The notes under the pieces were generated by a model that was not told the DNA's origin, did no database searches, and saw only the letters and a list, made by a program, of their open reading frames with translations. Below, piece after piece: positions 23,696 through 34,513 of a stretch of DNA of 54,508 nt. A program made the position numbers and the translations under genes. Position 1 is the stretch's first letter; each line of letters starts with the position of its first letter. Source of the DNA: an uncultured Lachnospiraceae bacterium (GTDB lineage Bacteria > Bacillota > Clostridia > Lachnospirales > Lachnospiraceae); the NCBI GenBank assembly GCA_947174015.1, contig CAMWHJ010000014.1:1-54508 (forward strand), given 5' to 3'.

Positions 23696-24973
23696 TTACG
23701 GATACAGTTCTCCGATTCTGCTAATTCCCACATAAATATTGGAAATTTCATACCATGTAGGATAATCCACCACACCGGTGACAGGCAGGTTAAATATCTG
23801 TTGGAATGTTCGGACTGCCTCGGCAGTGGCAGGACCATAGACACCGTCAGCCGTGATGCGTGGAATGGCAGTGTAGGTCTGAGCAATTCTGTCCAGTTGC
23901 TGCTGCATTTGGCGTACTTTGGCACCACTGGAGCCGATGCTTAAATTATAGCCCGGCCAAGAGGCAGGAATCCCGGAGATTTGTTCCGCAGTATTGATGT
24001 ACATGTCATCTCCATAATAGTAGCGTATGATCTCGACGGGAGTGTATCCCTGATCCCCCAGATATTTACTGCCCCATTGTGTCATCCAGCCCCGGTCAAG
24101 GCATTGTACCTGCTGGCCGTCACAATACTGGGTTAAAATGGGTTGCTTTACATTGGGACGGGACAAATAATTTGCGAAGATCTCATCCACCACATAAGAA
24201 ATATTTTCAAAAACATTACGTCCATGAATCCATTTGTGATCATAGGCAGTGGAAGATGTGATGGTGAAATCGTAGCCCTTGTTTCTATACCATTCGGTAT
24301 ATACCCGATTCAGCGTAAAAGAAAGAATTGCCAGTACGTTGGCACGAATGGTGGTTTCCGGCCAGGTGGCATAAATTTCACTGCTGGCAACATTCTTAAT
24401 ATAATCCTTAAACCGTACATAGTGATCTGTGGCAGAACGGTCATTGGGAGGACCGTCATGGACAATCACATATTCTGGTACCACCACCCGGCTCAGTACA
24501 ATTTCTCCGCTTTCATTTACCGGCTTGATTTCATCTTCCGGAATTTTTGGGGGATATTCTCCATAGAGGGTGTGAGGACCAATGACAATATGTTCGCTGC
24601 TTTTGTCGGTCTCTGCCAAAGGTGTCATGACCACATCCTGCAGAGCCTCCACACCGGACATCAATTCAATGCCGCTTACATTGACCGGCTCATAGCCGGG
24701 GGCAGTGACCTGAATGGTGTATTCCGCATAGGGCTGATTTTGAGCCGGCTCCATGCTGTATTCCAAGGGTGGTGTGTCTAAGGTAATATTCTCTGTTTGA
24801 CCGGAAGAATTGGTGGAAAGAGTTTCCAGAATAGAATCCGGCTGTCCTGTGTAGGATAAGGTAATAGTAGCTCCTTCAATGGGAACCTGCCCCGTTTGGG
24901 AATGGATGCTGATTTGCAGTTCCCCCTGATCAACATGATTTTGAGTATCCTGCTGCATATATAATCGAGACAT
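23696..24973 (-). CDS. SleC-like spore cortex-lytic protein
   Basis: This 425-residue protein has the layout of clostridial SleC. An N-terminal beta-rich prodomain (ELQISIHSQTGQVPIEGATITL, about 15-120) is followed by a SpoIID-like middle domain (TTIRANVLAILSFTLNRV... to VEIIRYYYGDD, about 205-330). A C-terminal PG_binding_1 domain (SSGAKVRQMQQQLDRI ... DGVYGPATAEAVRTFQ) starts near 350. In Clostridium, SleC is a lytic transglycosylase that degrades spore cortex during germination after proteolytic activation. The start ATG has GAGG 8 bases upstream. No Csp protease gene is in the window; whether the unrelated S8 peptidase nearby could process it is not known. It implies a spore-former. Confidence 0.85.
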   Translation of the reverse strand: MSRLYMQQDTQNHVDQGELQISIHSQTGQVPIEGATITLSYTGQPDSILETLSTNSSGQTENITLDTPPLEYSMEPAQNQPYAEYTIQVTAPGYEPVNVSGIELMSGVEALQDVVMTPLAETDKSSEHIVIGPHTLYGEYPPKIPEDEIKPVNESGEIVLSRVVVPEYVIVHDGPPNDRSATDHYVRFKDYIKNVASSEIYATWPETTIRANVLAILSFTLNRVYTEWYRNKGYDFTITSSTAYDHKWIHGRNVFENISYVVDEIFANYLSRPNVKQPILTQYCDGQQVQCLDRGWMTQWGSKYLGDQGYTPVEIIRYYYGDDMYINTAEQISGIPASWPGYNLSIGSSGAKVRQMQQQLDRIAQTYTAIPRITADGVYGPATAEAVRTFQQIFNLPVTGVVDYPTWYEISNIYVGISRIGELYP

Positions 24974-25040
24974 AGGATAATCCTCGCCTTATTCATAAAA
25001 TTAGTAGAGTATATGCTGGGGCAGGGAAAAATATACCTGA

Positions 25041-25223
25041 TTAAATGTGAACAGCAGTGCTGACGGTTTCCATATTGGCAATTTCAGCATTTTTATTTAG
25101 GGTAGCGGCATAGAGAAAGCCGGTGATTAAAATAGCCAGCACCCCAATCCCCACAATAATAATATTGCCAATTTTCTTTTTTGGTATCTCCACGTATTTA
25201 AACTCATTATTATTATATTTCAT
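25041..25223 (-). CDS. 60-residue single-pass membrane protein
   Basis: This small protein starts MKYNNNEFKYVEIPKKK and has one membrane helix at about 18-38 (IIIVGIGVLAILITGFLYAA), then a short polar tail. I chose the ATG at 25223 because AGGAG is 8 bases upstream; the 7-codon longer frame has none. It lies 67 bases upstream of the SleC-like gene on the same strand, possibly in its transcription unit. The family is unknown. A sporulation or germination link is only positional. Confidence 0.6.
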   Translation of the reverse strand: MKYNNNEFKYVEIPKKKIGNIIIVGIGVLAILITGFLYAATLNKNAEIANMETVSTAVHI

Positions 25224-25459
25224 AAGCTGTACTCCTTTTGCCATAAGGTGTCAGTAAAGTGGAAAGTACAGGAACTTTCACACAACACCGTTTTGGGTGC
25301 AATTCACAACAACAAGATTAGCTTAGCAGAAAAATCTGAAAAATACTTTAAAACTATGTGGAGAATTTCTTAAGAAAAACGAAAGGTAATTTTTATGGTA
25401 AAGGCCTCATCAAAAGAAAACAGAACCTGACAGAAAAGACAATAAGTACAAAAAAACGG

Positions 25460-25488
25460 TTGAAAAAAGTATTATAATATGATAAAAT
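25460..25488 (+). promoter_or_regulatory. Candidate carAB promoter
   Basis: TTGAAA (25460-25465) and TAAAAT (25483-25488) are 17 bases apart. The leader to the ATG is short. I see no PyrR-type attenuator or riboswitch in the 310-base spacer. Confidence 0.5.
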
Positions 25489-25532
25489 TTTTACAATTTG
25501 AGCAAATCTAAGAAAGGACAAAGGTGTACTAC

Positions 25533-26606
25533 ATGAAAGCTTTTCTGATACTTGAGGACGGAACCACATTTACCGGAACCAGCATCGGTTCCACCAAGGA
25601 AGTAATTAGTGAAATCGTTTTTAACACATCTATGACAGGGTATTTGGAGGTATTGACCGACCCATCTTATGCCGGACAGGCAGTTGTTATGACTTATCCA
25701 TTAATTGGTAATTATGGTATCTGCCATGCAGATATGGAGTCCATAGAGCCGTGGCCCGATGGCTTTATTGTCAGGGAATTATCCAGAATGCCCAGTAATT
25801 TCCGAAGTGAGGATACCATCCAGCATTTTTTAGAGGAGCATGACATTCCGGGAATCGCAGGAATTGATACCAGAGCCCTTACGAAAATTTTGAGAGAAAA
25901 GGGTACCATGAACGGCATGATTACCACCAGGGAAGACTATAATCTGGAGGAGATTCTCCCAAAATTAAAGGAATACACCACAGGAAACGTGGTAGAAAAG
26001 GTAACTTGTGCCCAGAAGAGCGTACTGCCTGGTGAAGGCAAGAAGGTTGCCCTGATGGATTTCGGTGCAAAGAACAACATTGCCAAAAGCTTAAACGAAC
26101 GTGGCTGTCAGGTAACGGTTTATCCGGCAGGAACCAAGGCAGAGGAGATTATTGCAGATGCACCAGACGGAATTATGCTTTCCAACGGTCCGGGAGATCC
26201 CAAGGTATGTACCGAAATCATCCAAGAAATCAAAAAGCTTTATGATACGGAAATTCCTATTTTTGCCATCTGCTTAGGTCATCAGTTGATGGCACTGGCA
26301 ACCGGTGGGGATACCCATAAGATGAAATATGGACATCGGGGCGGAAACCACCCGGTAAAGGATTTGGAAACCAACAGAGTGTACATTTCATCACAGAACC
26401 ATGGCTATGTGGTGGATATGGACAAGATGGACAGCAGTGTGGCAGAGGCAAGTTTTGTGAACGTAAATGATGGAACGGTGGAAGGTTTAAGATACAAGAA
26501 TAAAAATATCTTTACCGTACAGTTTCATCCGGAGGCTTGTCCGGGACCACAGGACAGTGCGTTTCTATTTGACAGATTTATGAAGATGATGGAGGTAACG
26601 GAATAA
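25533..26606 (+). CDS. carA: Carbamoyl-phosphate synthase small subunit
   Basis: This 357-residue glutaminase subunit supplies ammonia to CarB for carbamoyl phosphate, the precursor of pyrimidines and arginine. It shows the N-terminal CPSase domain ([19 protein letters not shown] ... [17 protein letters not shown]) and a class I glutamine amidotransferase domain. The nucleophile Cys lies in [12 protein letters not shown], and the His/Glu pair in [12 protein letters not shown] chose the ATG at 25533 with AAAGGTG 6 bases before it; a GTG three codons upstream is less well placed. The stop overlaps the carB start by one base (TAATG). Confidence 0.96.
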   Translation: MKAFLILEDGTTFTGTSIGSTKEVISEIVFNTSMTGYLEVLTDPSYAGQAVVMTYPLIGNYGICHADMESIEPWPDGFIVRELSRMPSNFRSEDTIQHFLEEHDIPGIAGIDTRALTKILREKGTMNGMITTREDYNLEEILPKLKEYTTGNVVEKVTCAQKSVLPGEGKKVALMDFGAKNNIAKSLNERGCQVTVYPAGTKAEEIIADAPDGIMLSNGPGDPKVCTEIIQEIKKLYDTEIPIFAICLGHQLMALATGGDTHKMKYGHRGGNHPVKDLETNRVYISSQNHGYVVDMDKMDSSVAEASFVNVNDGTVEGLRYKNKNIFTVQFHPEACPGPQDSAFLFDRFMKMMEVTE

Positions 26607-29600
26607 TGCCTAAGAATCCAAATATTAAAAAAGTATTGGTTATTGGTTCTGGTCCAATTGTCATTGGTCAGGCAGCAGAGTTTGATTATGCAGGAACACA
26701 GGCGTGCCGTTCCTTGAAGGAAGAGGGCATAGAGGTTATTTTGGTAAATTCCAATCCTGCCACAATTATGACAGATAAAGACATAGCAGACAAAGTGTTT
26801 ATTGAGCCCTTAACCACAAAAGTATTAGAGCAGATTATCCTTCAGGAAAAGCCCGACAGTGTGCTGCCCACCCTTGGCGGACAGGCGGGCTTGAATCTTG
26901 GTATGGAATTAGAGGAGTCCGGCTTTCTTGCAGAGCATGGAGTAAAGCTTTTGGGTACCACAGCAGCTACCATTCGCAACGCAGAGGGACGTCAGGAATT
27001 TAAAGACTTGATGGAGAGAATCGGTGAGCCCTGTGCAGCTTCTGAAGTGGTGGAAACCGTAGAGGATGGTATTGCATTTTCCAATAAGATCGGCTATCCG
27101 GTGGTGCTTCGCCCTGCTTATACTCTGGGAGGTTCCGGCGGCGGTATTGCCAATAATCAGGAAGAATTGGAAGAAATTCTTGCCAATGGTCTGCGGTTAA
27201 GCCGCGTAGGACAGGTGTTGGTGGAGAGATGTATTGCCGGCTGGAAGGAAATCGAATATGAAGTAATGCGTGACAGCAACGGAAACTGTATTACTGTATG
27301 TAATATGGAGAACATTGATCCGGTGGGTGTACATACGGGAGACAGTATCGTAGTGGCGCCATCTCAGACTTTAGGAGATAAGGAGTATCAAATGCTCCGT
27401 TCCTCAGCCTTGAAAATCATCAGTGAGCTGGGAATTACAGGCGGATGTAATGTGCAGTACGCACTGCACCCGGAAAGCTTTGAATACATTGTTATCGAGG
27501 TAAATCCTCGTGTAAGCCGTTCTTCTGCACTTGCTTCAAAGGCAACTGGCTATCCCATTGCCAAGGTTGCTGCCAAGATTGCCTTGGGATATACCTTGGA
27601 TGAAATTAAAAATGCCATTACCGGAAAGACGTATGCCAGCTTTGAACCTATGCTGGATTATTGTGTGGTTAAGATTCCAAGACTTCCTTTTGACAAATTT
27701 ATCAGTGCAAAACGTACCTTAACCACCCAGATGAAAGCCACTGGTGAAGTGATGAGCATCTGCAATAATTTTGAAGGTGCATTGATGAAGGCACTTCGTT
27801 CTTTAGAGCAGCATGTGGACAGTTTATTATCCTATGATTTTTCAAATTTAGACAATGAACAGTTGGAAGAGGCACTGCACAGAGTGGATGACCGCCGGAT
27901 CTTTGTGATTGCAGAAGCCTTAAGACGGGGTATTGGCTACGATAAGATTCATGAAATCACCAAGATTGACAAGTGGTTTATTGATAAATTTGCCATCTTA
28001 GTGGAGATGGAGCAGAGATTAAAGAGAGAGCCATTGACCAAGGAATTGTTAGCGGAAGCGAAGAGAATTGAGTTTCCGGATAACGTTATTGCAGAATTAG
28101 CCGGAAAAGAAGAAAAACAGATTAAGGCACTTCGTCAGGAGGCAGGAATTAAGGCAGCCTTCAAGATGGTAGATACCTGTGCCGCAGAGTTTGAGGCATC
28201 TACACCCTATTACTATTCCTGTTTTGGCAGTGAAAATGAAGTCATTGAGACCAGCGGTAAAAAGAAGGTGTTAGTCCTTGGGTCTGGTCCCATTCGAATC
28301 GGACAGGGAATAGAGTTTGATTATTGTTCCGTTCACTCTACTTGGGCATTTAAGGATGAAGGATGGGAGACAATTATTATCAACAATAATCCGGAAACCG
28401 TAAGTACGGATTTTGACATTGCAGACAAGCTTTATTTTGAACCACTGACTGCGGAGGATGTGGAAAGTATTGTAGAGATTGAAAAGCCAGACGGTGCAGT
28501 GGTACAGTTTGGAGGTCAGACAGCCATCAAGTTGACCGAAGCATTGATGAAGATGGGCGTACCCATTCTGGGTACTTCCGCAGAGAATGTGGATGCAGCA
28601 GAGGACAGAGAGGTTTTCGACCGGATTTTGGAGGAGTGCTGTATTCCAAGACCGGCAGGTCATACGGTATACACTGCTGAGGAAGCAAAGGCAGCCGCCA
28701 ATGAGCTGGGTTATCCGGTTTTGGTTCGTCCCTCCTATGTTTTGGGCGGACAGGGTATGCAGATTGCCATTTCCGATGATGATATTGACGAGTTTATCGG
28801 AATTATCAACCGAATTGCTCAGGAGCATCCGATTCTGGTAGATAAATATTTGGTAGGCAAGGAAATTGAAGTAGATGCGGTGTGTGATGGTGAGGATATT
28901 TTAATTCCCGGTATTATGGAGCATATTGAGAGGGCAGGTGTACACTCAGGTGATAGTATTTCGGTATACCCGGCACAGTCTTTATCAGAAAAGCAGATTA
29001 AAATCATTGTAGAATACACCAGAAAGCTGGCAAAGGCATTGCATGTAGTTGGTTTGATTAACATTCAGTTTATTGCCTTTGGAGAAGAGATTTATGTTAT
29101 TGAAGTGAATCCGCGTTCCAGTCGTACAGTGCCATATATTTCCAAGGTAACAGGTATCCCCATTGTGAAACTGGCAACCAAGGTTATTATAGGAAATACC
29201 ATAAAAGGCTTGGGATATACACCGGGATTACAGAAAGCAGCAGACTACATTGCCATAAAGATGCCGGTATTCTCCTTTGAAAAGCTGCGGGGAGCAGATA
29301 TCAGCCTGGGACCGGAAATGAAGTCCACCGGAGAGGTGCTTGGCATTGCATCTACCTTTGAGGAGGCATTGTATAAGGCATTCTTGGGAGCAGGCTTCAG
29401 CCTTCCAAAGCATAAGCAGATGATTATCACAGTAAAGGATGCGGATAAGCTGGAAGCTGTGGATATTGCAAGACGATTTGAGGCTTTGGGCTATAAGATT
29501 TATGCCACCAGAAGTACTGCAAGGGTATTGAATGAAAACGGTGTGAAGGCATCCAAGGTCAATAAAATTGAACAGGAATCTCCCACCTTGATGGATTTGA

Positions 29601-29812
29601 TTTTAGGACATAAGATTGATTTGGTTATTGATACTCCCACCAATGGCCGGGACAAGAGCAGGGACGGCTTTTTAATTCGCAGAAATGCCATAGAAACAGG
29701 TGTCAATGTGTTGACCAGTTTAGATACGGCAGAGGCATTGGTCACCAGTATGGAAACTGCGGACAGGCAGCATTTAACTTTGATTGATATTGCAACCGTA
29801 CAGAGTATATAA
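26606..29812 (+). CDS. carB: Carbamoyl-phosphate synthase large subunit
   Basis: This 1068-residue synthetase is of full normal length. It has two homologous ATP-grasp halves, starting [23 protein letters not shown]-type and [22 protein letters not shown]-type (near 555). A C-terminal MGS-like regulatory domain follows (from about 935, [16 protein letters not shown]), where allosteric effectors bind in characterised enzymes. Translation is coupled to carA by overlapping stop and start. A hairpin follows the stop by 14 bases. No other pyrimidine or arginine biosynthesis gene is adjacent. Confidence 0.97.
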   Translation: MPKNPNIKKVLVIGSGPIVIGQAAEFDYAGTQACRSLKEEGIEVILVNSNPATIMTDKDIADKVFIEPLTTKVLEQIILQEKPDSVLPTLGGQAGLNLGMELEESGFLAEHGVKLLGTTAATIRNAEGRQEFKDLMERIGEPCAASEVVETVEDGIAFSNKIGYPVVLRPAYTLGGSGGGIANNQEELEEILANGLRLSRVGQVLVERCIAGWKEIEYEVMRDSNGNCITVCNMENIDPVGVHTGDSIVVAPSQTLGDKEYQMLRSSALKIISELGITGGCNVQYALHPESFEYIVIEVNPRVSRSSALASKATGYPIAKVAAKIALGYTLDEIKNAITGKTYASFEPMLDYCVVKIPRLPFDKFISAKRTLTTQMKATGEVMSICNNFEGALMKALRSLEQHVDSLLSYDFSNLDNEQLEEALHRVDDRRIFVIAEALRRGIGYDKIHEITKIDKWFIDKFAILVEMEQRLKREPLTKELLAEAKRIEFPDNVIAELAGKEEKQIKALRQEAGIKAAFKMVDTCAAEFEASTPYYYSCFGSENEVIETSGKKKVLVLGSGPIRIGQGIEFDYCSVHSTWAFKDEGWETIIINNNPETVSTDFDIADKLYFEPLTAEDVESIVEIEKPDGAVVQFGGQTAIKLTEALMKMGVPILGTSAENVDAAEDREVFDRILEECCIPRPAGHTVYTAEEAKAAANELGYPVLVRPSYVLGGQGMQIAISDDDIDEFIGIINRIAQEHPILVDKYLVGKEIEVDAVCDGEDILIPGIMEHIERAGVHSGDSISVYPAQSLSEKQIKIIVEYTRKLAKALHVVGLINIQFIAFGEEIYVIEVNPRSSRTVPYISKVTGIPIVKLATKVIIGNTIKGLGYTPGLQKAADYIAIKMPVFSFEKLRGADISLGPEMKSTGEVLGIASTFEEALYKAFLGAGFSLPKHKQMIITVKDADKLEAVDIARRFEALGYKIYATRSTARVLNENGVKASKVNKIEQESPTLMDLILGHKIDLVIDTPTNGRDKSRDGFLIRRNAIETGVNVLTSLDTAEALVTSMETADRQHLTLIDIATVQSI

Positions 29813-29826
29813 GCATATAGCCTAAG

Positions 29827-29854
29827 GAAAGAATACCCTTTTGGGTATTCTTTC
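29827..29854. terminator. Terminator-like hairpin after carB
   Basis: GAAAGAATACCC (29827-29838) and GGGTATTCTTTC (29843-29854) form a perfect 12-bp stem with a TTTT loop. The tail after it is not T-rich, so efficiency is unclear. Confidence 0.65.
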
Positions 29855-29958
29855 ACACTTTACGATACCAGTTCATAATGGTAAAAGAAAGGAACAGTTA
29901 TACCAGTCATAAATGAAAATCAGGATACATAGTATAGAAAGGCAGGGGTTAGGCATCT

Positions 29959-31182
29959 ATGAAAAATTTATTAATTGCACAGTCAGGCGGACCAACAGCA
30001 GCCATAAATGCTACGGTGGCGGGAATTGTTACCGGTGCAGGTGCCAGTGGAAAAGTTGATAAAATCTATGGCGCGGTCAACGGCATCAAGGGTGTGTTGG
30101 AAGAAAAGTTTGTATCTTTAAATACTGTCTTAAAGGATATGGGCTGCATTGAACTTTTGTGTCATACTCCGGCAGCAGCTTTGGGATCTTGCCGGTTTAA
30201 GCTTGACAGCTTGGAAAAGAGCGAATCACAATATGAGAAAATTCTGGAGATACTTCGAAAGTATAACATTGGATATTTTATCTATATCGGCGGCAATGAT
30301 TCCATGGATACCGTAGATAAGTTGTCAAAATATTGTATTATGCATGATATTGACGATATTAAGATAGTTGGTGCACCAAAAACCATTGACAATGATTTGG
30401 TTGCCACAGACCATTGTCCGGGTTTTGGTTCTGCCGCAAAATATATTGCCACCACTTTCTGTGAATTGGAACGGGATTGTAATGTCTATGATATGCCGGC
30501 GGTTACTATTGTGGAGGTTATGGGACGAAATGCCGGCTGGCTTACTGCCGCCTCAGCTCTCTCCCGACTAAACGGTGCAGACGGTCCCAGCTTAATTTAT
30601 CTTTGTGAGCGGGAATTTGATATAGACAGATTTATTGAGGATGTGAAAGAAAAACTGGAGAAAAAACCGGCAATTCTTGTGGCGGTTAGCGAAGGCATCA
30701 AGAACAAGGAAGGGATCTATATTTCCGAGAGCCAGCAGAGCGGTGCGGTGGATGTGTTTGGACACAGCTACATTGCAGGGGCTGCCAGAGTGCTGGAACA
30801 GACAGTGAGAGAACGTATGGGCTGTAAGGTGCGCTCTGTGGAATTGAATTTAATGCAGCGGTGTGCTGCTCATGTGGCAAGTGCTACGGATATTGCAGAA
30901 TCCAAAATGCTGGGCATTCATGCTTTCCAATGTGCCATTGAGGGAATGACGGGTGTTATGGCAGCCATTATTCGAACCAGCTCTAATCCTTATGAGGTAA
31001 TCTTTCGAAGAGTGCGTGTAAATAGTGTGGCAAATCAGGAGAAAACAGTGCCACTAGAGTGGATTAACCAAGAAGGAAATGATGTGACCTCTGCCATGAT
31101 GGAATATTTGACACCATTGATTCAAGGGGAGGTACATTCTGTGTTTGAAAATGGAATACCAAAACACATAACTCTTTATTGA
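29959..31182 (+). CDS. Pyrophosphate-dependent 6-phosphofructokinase
   Basis: This 407-residue glycolytic enzyme phosphorylates fructose 6-phosphate. The motif GGNDS at 111-115 places Asp114 where ATP enzymes have Gly, and PKTIDND at 140-146 has Lys141. Both are the known signature for pyrophosphate rather than ATP as phosphoryl donor. Other conserved parts are SGGPTAAINA at the N-terminus and VEVMGRNAGWL. The reaction is reversible in this class. It stands alone between hairpins. The donor call is from residues, not assay. Confidence 0.9.
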   Translation: MKNLLIAQSGGPTAAINATVAGIVTGAGASGKVDKIYGAVNGIKGVLEEKFVSLNTVLKDMGCIELLCHTPAAALGSCRFKLDSLEKSESQYEKILEILRKYNIGYFIYIGGNDSMDTVDKLSKYCIMHDIDDIKIVGAPKTIDNDLVATDHCPGFGSAAKYIATTFCELERDCNVYDMPAVTIVEVMGRNAGWLTAASALSRLNGADGPSLIYLCEREFDIDRFIEDVKEKLEKKPAILVAVSEGIKNKEGIYISESQQSGAVDVFGHSYIAGAARVLEQTVRERMGCKVRSVELNLMQRCAAHVASATDIAESKMLGIHAFQCAIEGMTGVMAAIIRTSSNPYEVIFRRVRVNSVANQEKTVPLEWINQEGNDVTSAMMEYLTPLIQGEVHSVFENGIPKHITLY

Positions 31183-31235
31183 GAAGAAAAGGGAACATTT
31201 CGTACAGTTGAGAAAAAACATAAAATGCCTGAGAG

Positions 31236-31271
31236 AAAGACTTTGTATTACATAAGTATTACAAAGTCTTT
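31236..31271 (+). terminator. Terminator after the phosphofructokinase gene
   Basis: AAAGACTTTGTATTAC (31236-31251) and GTATTACAAAGTCTTT (31256-31271) form a 16-bp stem with one mismatch and an ATAA loop, followed by a T-rich stretch. The rest of the 286-base spacer holds A/T-rich sequence and probably the promoter of the next gene near 31342-31370. Confidence 0.75.
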
Positions 31272-31468
31272 AATGTTTTGTGTATAATGTCGAAATATCT
31301 ATTAAAATATGGTAAATTATACATAATTTTTACAAAAGGTCTTTCCAAATTGTTTATAATCTGTTATGATAGAATTGTTAAAAGAAACAGTTATGAAATA
31401 ACTGGAAAGAAAATGATAACAAATTAGTAAATTATTCATGGGGTAAAATGTAGAAAGGAGGAAGAAGA

Positions 31469-31795
31469 ATGGGACACGATGTGGTAAGAGCACATGTGAA
31501 CATGCCAAGCGGTGAACGTCAGAGTGTATATTTTCATTATACAGATGGTAATATTGCAAGTTTTATTGCTCAGAATGCAGGAGCAGAGACAAGAATCGCA
31601 GTAGAAAATATTTTTGGAAGAACCATTATTAAGACTTGTGGAGTGAATGGGGCTTTTGATGGTGTTCAGTCAGTGATTAAGAAGGTTGGTGCTGAACTGG
31701 AGATGATTCGCAGCGGTAAGAAGAAAGCAGCAGAATTTGAATGCTATGAGCTAAGCAGTCTCTTTGGTTATGAAGGTATGGGCGAACAATTCTAA
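31469..31795 (+). CDS. Conserved-looking 108-residue protein of unknown function
   Basis: This is a monocistronic small gene with AGGAGG before the ATG and a strong terminator after the stop. The product is soluble, with a beta strand pair (VRAHVNMPSGERQSVYFHYTDG), a Gly/Ala-rich turn, and a helical C-terminal half (FDGVQSVIKKVGAELEMIRSGKKKAAEF). I do not recognise the family. It has no signal peptide, membrane helix, Cys pair or DNA-binding motif. Good expression signals argue that it is a real gene. Confidence 0.72.
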   Translation: MGHDVVRAHVNMPSGERQSVYFHYTDGNIASFIAQNAGAETRIAVENIFGRTIIKTCGVNGAFDGVQSVIKKVGAELEMIRSGKKKAAEFECYELSSLFGYEGMGEQF

Positions 31796-31813
31796 TAAAT
31801 ATAATGGTAATTT

Positions 31814-31850
31814 GCAGCGGCAGAGCAGGGGCTCTGTCGTTGCTTTTTTT
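31814..31850 (+). terminator. Strong terminator after the 108-residue gene
   Basis: GCAGCGGCAGAGC (31814-31826) pairs with GCTCTGTCGTTGC (31831-31843) through two G-T pairs. The loop is AGGG and is followed by a run of T. Confidence 0.92.
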
Positions 31851-31966
31851 TGTTATTCGTGGTAAACTTGTCCTTAGTACGTACAAACAGCAGGAAAAGA
31901 AAGAGTAAGTCTGCTGTGAAAGTACAAAACAGTGAAAGATAATGCAACAGGAGGAAATAGATTACA

Positions 31967-33754
31967 ATGGAAAAGATATTGAATATCATTGGCAGTGAGG
32001 CAGCCAAAGCATTTGATGAATGTGGCTATGAAGAAAAGTACGGGATGGTGTCTGTATCCAACCGCCCGGATTTGTGCGAATACCAGTGTAATGGTGCCAT
32101 GGCAGCAGCCAAAGCATACAAAAAGGCACCCATTGCCATTGCGGAGGATGTGACAGAAAAGCTGAAGGATCGCGCGATCTTTGAGACAGTGGAAGCAGTG
32201 AAGCCCGGCTTTATCAATATGAAGCTGTCCATGGAATTTTTAACCAGATATATGAATGAAATGCTGGAACAGAAAGATTTAGGCTGTGAGAAAGCCTCGC
32301 AGGCAAGGACCATCTTGATTGATTACGGTGGTCCTAATGTGGCAAAGCCTTTGCATGTGGGTCATCTGCGCTCTGCCATCATTGGCGAAAGCATTAAGCG
32401 AATGGGACGGTTTCTGGGACATAAAGTCATAGGAGATGTACATTTGGGTGATTGGGGTTTGCAGATGGGACTTATCATTACAGAGCTGAAGAAACGTCAG
32501 CCGGAACTGGTTTATTTTGATGAGAACTATCAGGGAGAATATCCAAAGGAAGCACCTTTTACCATCAGCGAGTTGGAAGAAATCTATCCGGTGGCAAGTG
32601 CCTATTCCAAAGAGCACCCGGAGTACAAGGAAGAGGCTATGGAGGCAACCTACCAGCTTCAGCATGGCAAGCGGGGCTATCAGGCATTATGGAATCATAT
32701 TCTGGAGATCTCCGTCAATGATCTGAAGAAAAATTATGAGAAATTAAACGTGGAATTTGATCTGTGGAAAAAGGAATCGGATGCCCAGCCTTATATTCCC
32801 GAAATGGTGGAGGATATGAAAAAGGGCGGTTATGCTTATTTCAGTGATGGTGCTTTGGTGGTGGATGTAAAGGAAGATGGTGACACCAAGGAGATTCCCC
32901 CATGTATGATCTTAAAGTCGGACGGGGCTTCTCTTTATAATACCACGGACTTGGCAACCATTGTGGAGCGTATGAAATTGTTTGAACCGGATGAGATCAT
33001 TTATGTGGTGGATAAGCGTCAGGAGCTGTACTTTCAGCAGGTATTTCGCTGTGCAAGAAAGACAAAGCTGGTAAAGGAGGATACCTCTCTTAGATTTTTG
33101 GGCTTCGGTACCATGAACGGCAGGGATGGAAAGCCCTTTAAAACCCGTGCCGGCGGTGTGATGCGATTGGAGCATTTGATTCAGGAAATCAATGATGAGA
33201 TGTATGAGAAAATCATCCAGAATAAAATGACTCAAAATCATGAGGTAAATCCGAAAGAAGCAAGAGAAACAGCAGAGATTGTAGGTCTTTCAGCTATTAA
33301 ATATGGAGATTTGTCCAATCAGGCATCGAAGGATTATGTGTTTGATGTGGAACGCTTTACCTCCTTTGCCGGTAATACCGGTCCCTATATTTTATATACC
33401 ATTGTACGTATTAAGTCGATTTTGAATAACTATAAGCAGCAGGGAGGCAATGCAAAAACATGCAGGGCAAAGCTCTTTGACGGCACCAATGAAAGTGTCA
33501 GAAGCCTGCTGTTGGAGACGGTCAGGTTTCACGGTGTGATTGAAAATGCCTTTGCAGATATTGCACCGCATAAGATCTGCTCTTATATTTATGACTTAGC
33601 CAATGCGTTCAATCACTTCTATCATGAAACCAAAGTTTTAGATGAGGAGGATTTGGAGAAGAAAGAAAGCTATTTAGCTTTATTGGTGCTGACCAAGAAA
33701 ATTTTAGAATGCTGCATTGATGTGCTGGGATTTCATGCACCAGAGAAAATGTAA
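31967..33754 (+). CDS. argS: Arginyl-tRNA synthetase
   Basis: This 595-residue class I synthetase charges tRNA-Arg. It has the N-terminal Arg-tRNA-synt domain that recognises the D-loop (residues 1-100), the HIGH motif as HVGH at 130-133, and the ATP-site region GTMNGRDGKPFKTRAGG, which in this enzyme replaces a canonical KMSKS. The C-terminal DALR-type anticodon-binding domain starts near 475 and ends ...VLGFHAPEKM. Length is normal. AGGAGG is 13 bases before the ATG. The next gene starts 1 base after the stop. Confidence 0.96.
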   Translation: MEKILNIIGSEAAKAFDECGYEEKYGMVSVSNRPDLCEYQCNGAMAAAKAYKKAPIAIAEDVTEKLKDRAIFETVEAVKPGFINMKLSMEFLTRYMNEMLEQKDLGCEKASQARTILIDYGGPNVAKPLHVGHLRSAIIGESIKRMGRFLGHKVIGDVHLGDWGLQMGLIITELKKRQPELVYFDENYQGEYPKEAPFTISELEEIYPVASAYSKEHPEYKEEAMEATYQLQHGKRGYQALWNHILEISVNDLKKNYEKLNVEFDLWKKESDAQPYIPEMVEDMKKGGYAYFSDGALVVDVKEDGDTKEIPPCMILKSDGASLYNTTDLATIVERMKLFEPDEIIYVVDKRQELYFQQVFRCARKTKLVKEDTSLRFLGFGTMNGRDGKPFKTRAGGVMRLEHLIQEINDEMYEKIIQNKMTQNHEVNPKEARETAEIVGLSAIKYGDLSNQASKDYVFDVERFTSFAGNTGPYILYTIVRIKSILNNYKQQGGNAKTCRAKLFDGTNESVRSLLLETVRFHGVIENAFADIAPHKICSYIYDLANAFNHFYHETKVLDEEDLEKKESYLALLVLTKKILECCIDVLGFHAPEKM

Positions 33755-33755
33755 T

Positions 33756-34478
33756 ATGAAGATCCTTATTATCAGCGGGGGCAGATTGAATGCAGAGTCT
33801 GCACCTGCTCTTTTTGAGAAGATTGGCATGGGAAAACTGTGTACTGCCGCAGGAAGAGGAAAGCTGGATGGCATTTATGTCATTGCTGTGGATGGCGGTT
33901 TGGCATATTGTAAAGACTGTGGAATTTTTCCGGATCATCTGGTGGGGGATTTTGATACCATAACAGAGGATATTTTGCAGGAGTATACAAAAGAGCCTGA
34001 TATTAAAGTTCATAGATATCAACCACAAAAGGATTTCACAGATACAGAGGCAGCAGTGAATTTAGCCATAGACTTGATACAATGGGAAAAGGAGCCTGAC
34101 AATCTGATTTATCTTCTGGGGGGGCTGGGAAGCCGTATGGATCATACTATGGCCAATCTGGGATGTTTGAAAAAGACCATTCAGGCAGGCATTCCAATGA
34201 AAATCATAGATGAACAGAATTGCATTTATGGTTTTGATGATTCTTTTTGTTTGTATCGGCAACAGCTCATATATAAAGAATATCTGTCACTGTTGGCTTT
34301 AGAGCCGGTGGAGGGATTAACAATACGGGGAATGAAGTATGAGACAGACGGTCTTGCTCTGCCCGTTCTGGACAGCAGAGGAGTCAGCAATGAACTGGAG
34401 AAAGAAAAGGCAGAGGTGGAATTTACTTCTGGTGTTCTGTTGGTGATGGAAACGAAAGATTTGATAGAAAGAACGTAA
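33756..34478 (+). CDS. Thiamine pyrophosphokinase
   Basis: This 240-residue enzyme transfers pyrophosphate from ATP to thiamine to make thiamine diphosphate. The family motifs are visible: VIAVDGGL at 42-49, GDFDT at 64-68, QKDFTDTEAAV near 90-100 and GGLGSRMDHTMANL near 121-134. These hold the Asp residues that bind magnesium and ATP. A C-terminal beta domain follows, in which GVSNELEKEKAEVEF forms part of the thiamine site. The ATG at 33756 starts one base after the argS stop, with no good ribosome site, so it probably depends on translation of argS. No rpe or rsgA gene, its usual Firmicute neighbours, is nearby. Confidence 0.92.
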   Translation: MKILIISGGRLNAESAPALFEKIGMGKLCTAAGRGKLDGIYVIAVDGGLAYCKDCGIFPDHLVGDFDTITEDILQEYTKEPDIKVHRYQPQKDFTDTEAAVNLAIDLIQWEKEPDNLIYLLGGLGSRMDHTMANLGCLKKTIQAGIPMKIIDEQNCIYGFDDSFCLYRQQLIYKEYLSLLALEPVEGLTIRGMKYETDGLALPVLDSRGVSNELEKEKAEVEFTSGVLLVMETKDLIERT

Positions 34479-34513
34479 CTAAAAAACGTAAATAATGAAA
34501 GGAATTTAAAGCA

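Noticed and set aside
25244-25532. Looked for a PyrR-type attenuator or arginine-box leader before carA
   Set aside because: No anti-terminator/terminator pair or conserved loop is visible. The candidate promoter lies only about 45 bases from the start, leaving no room.
29820-29860. Hairpin after carB as a possible repeat element
   Set aside because: It is a simple 12-bp palindrome with no other copies noticed in the window. A terminator is the simpler explanation.
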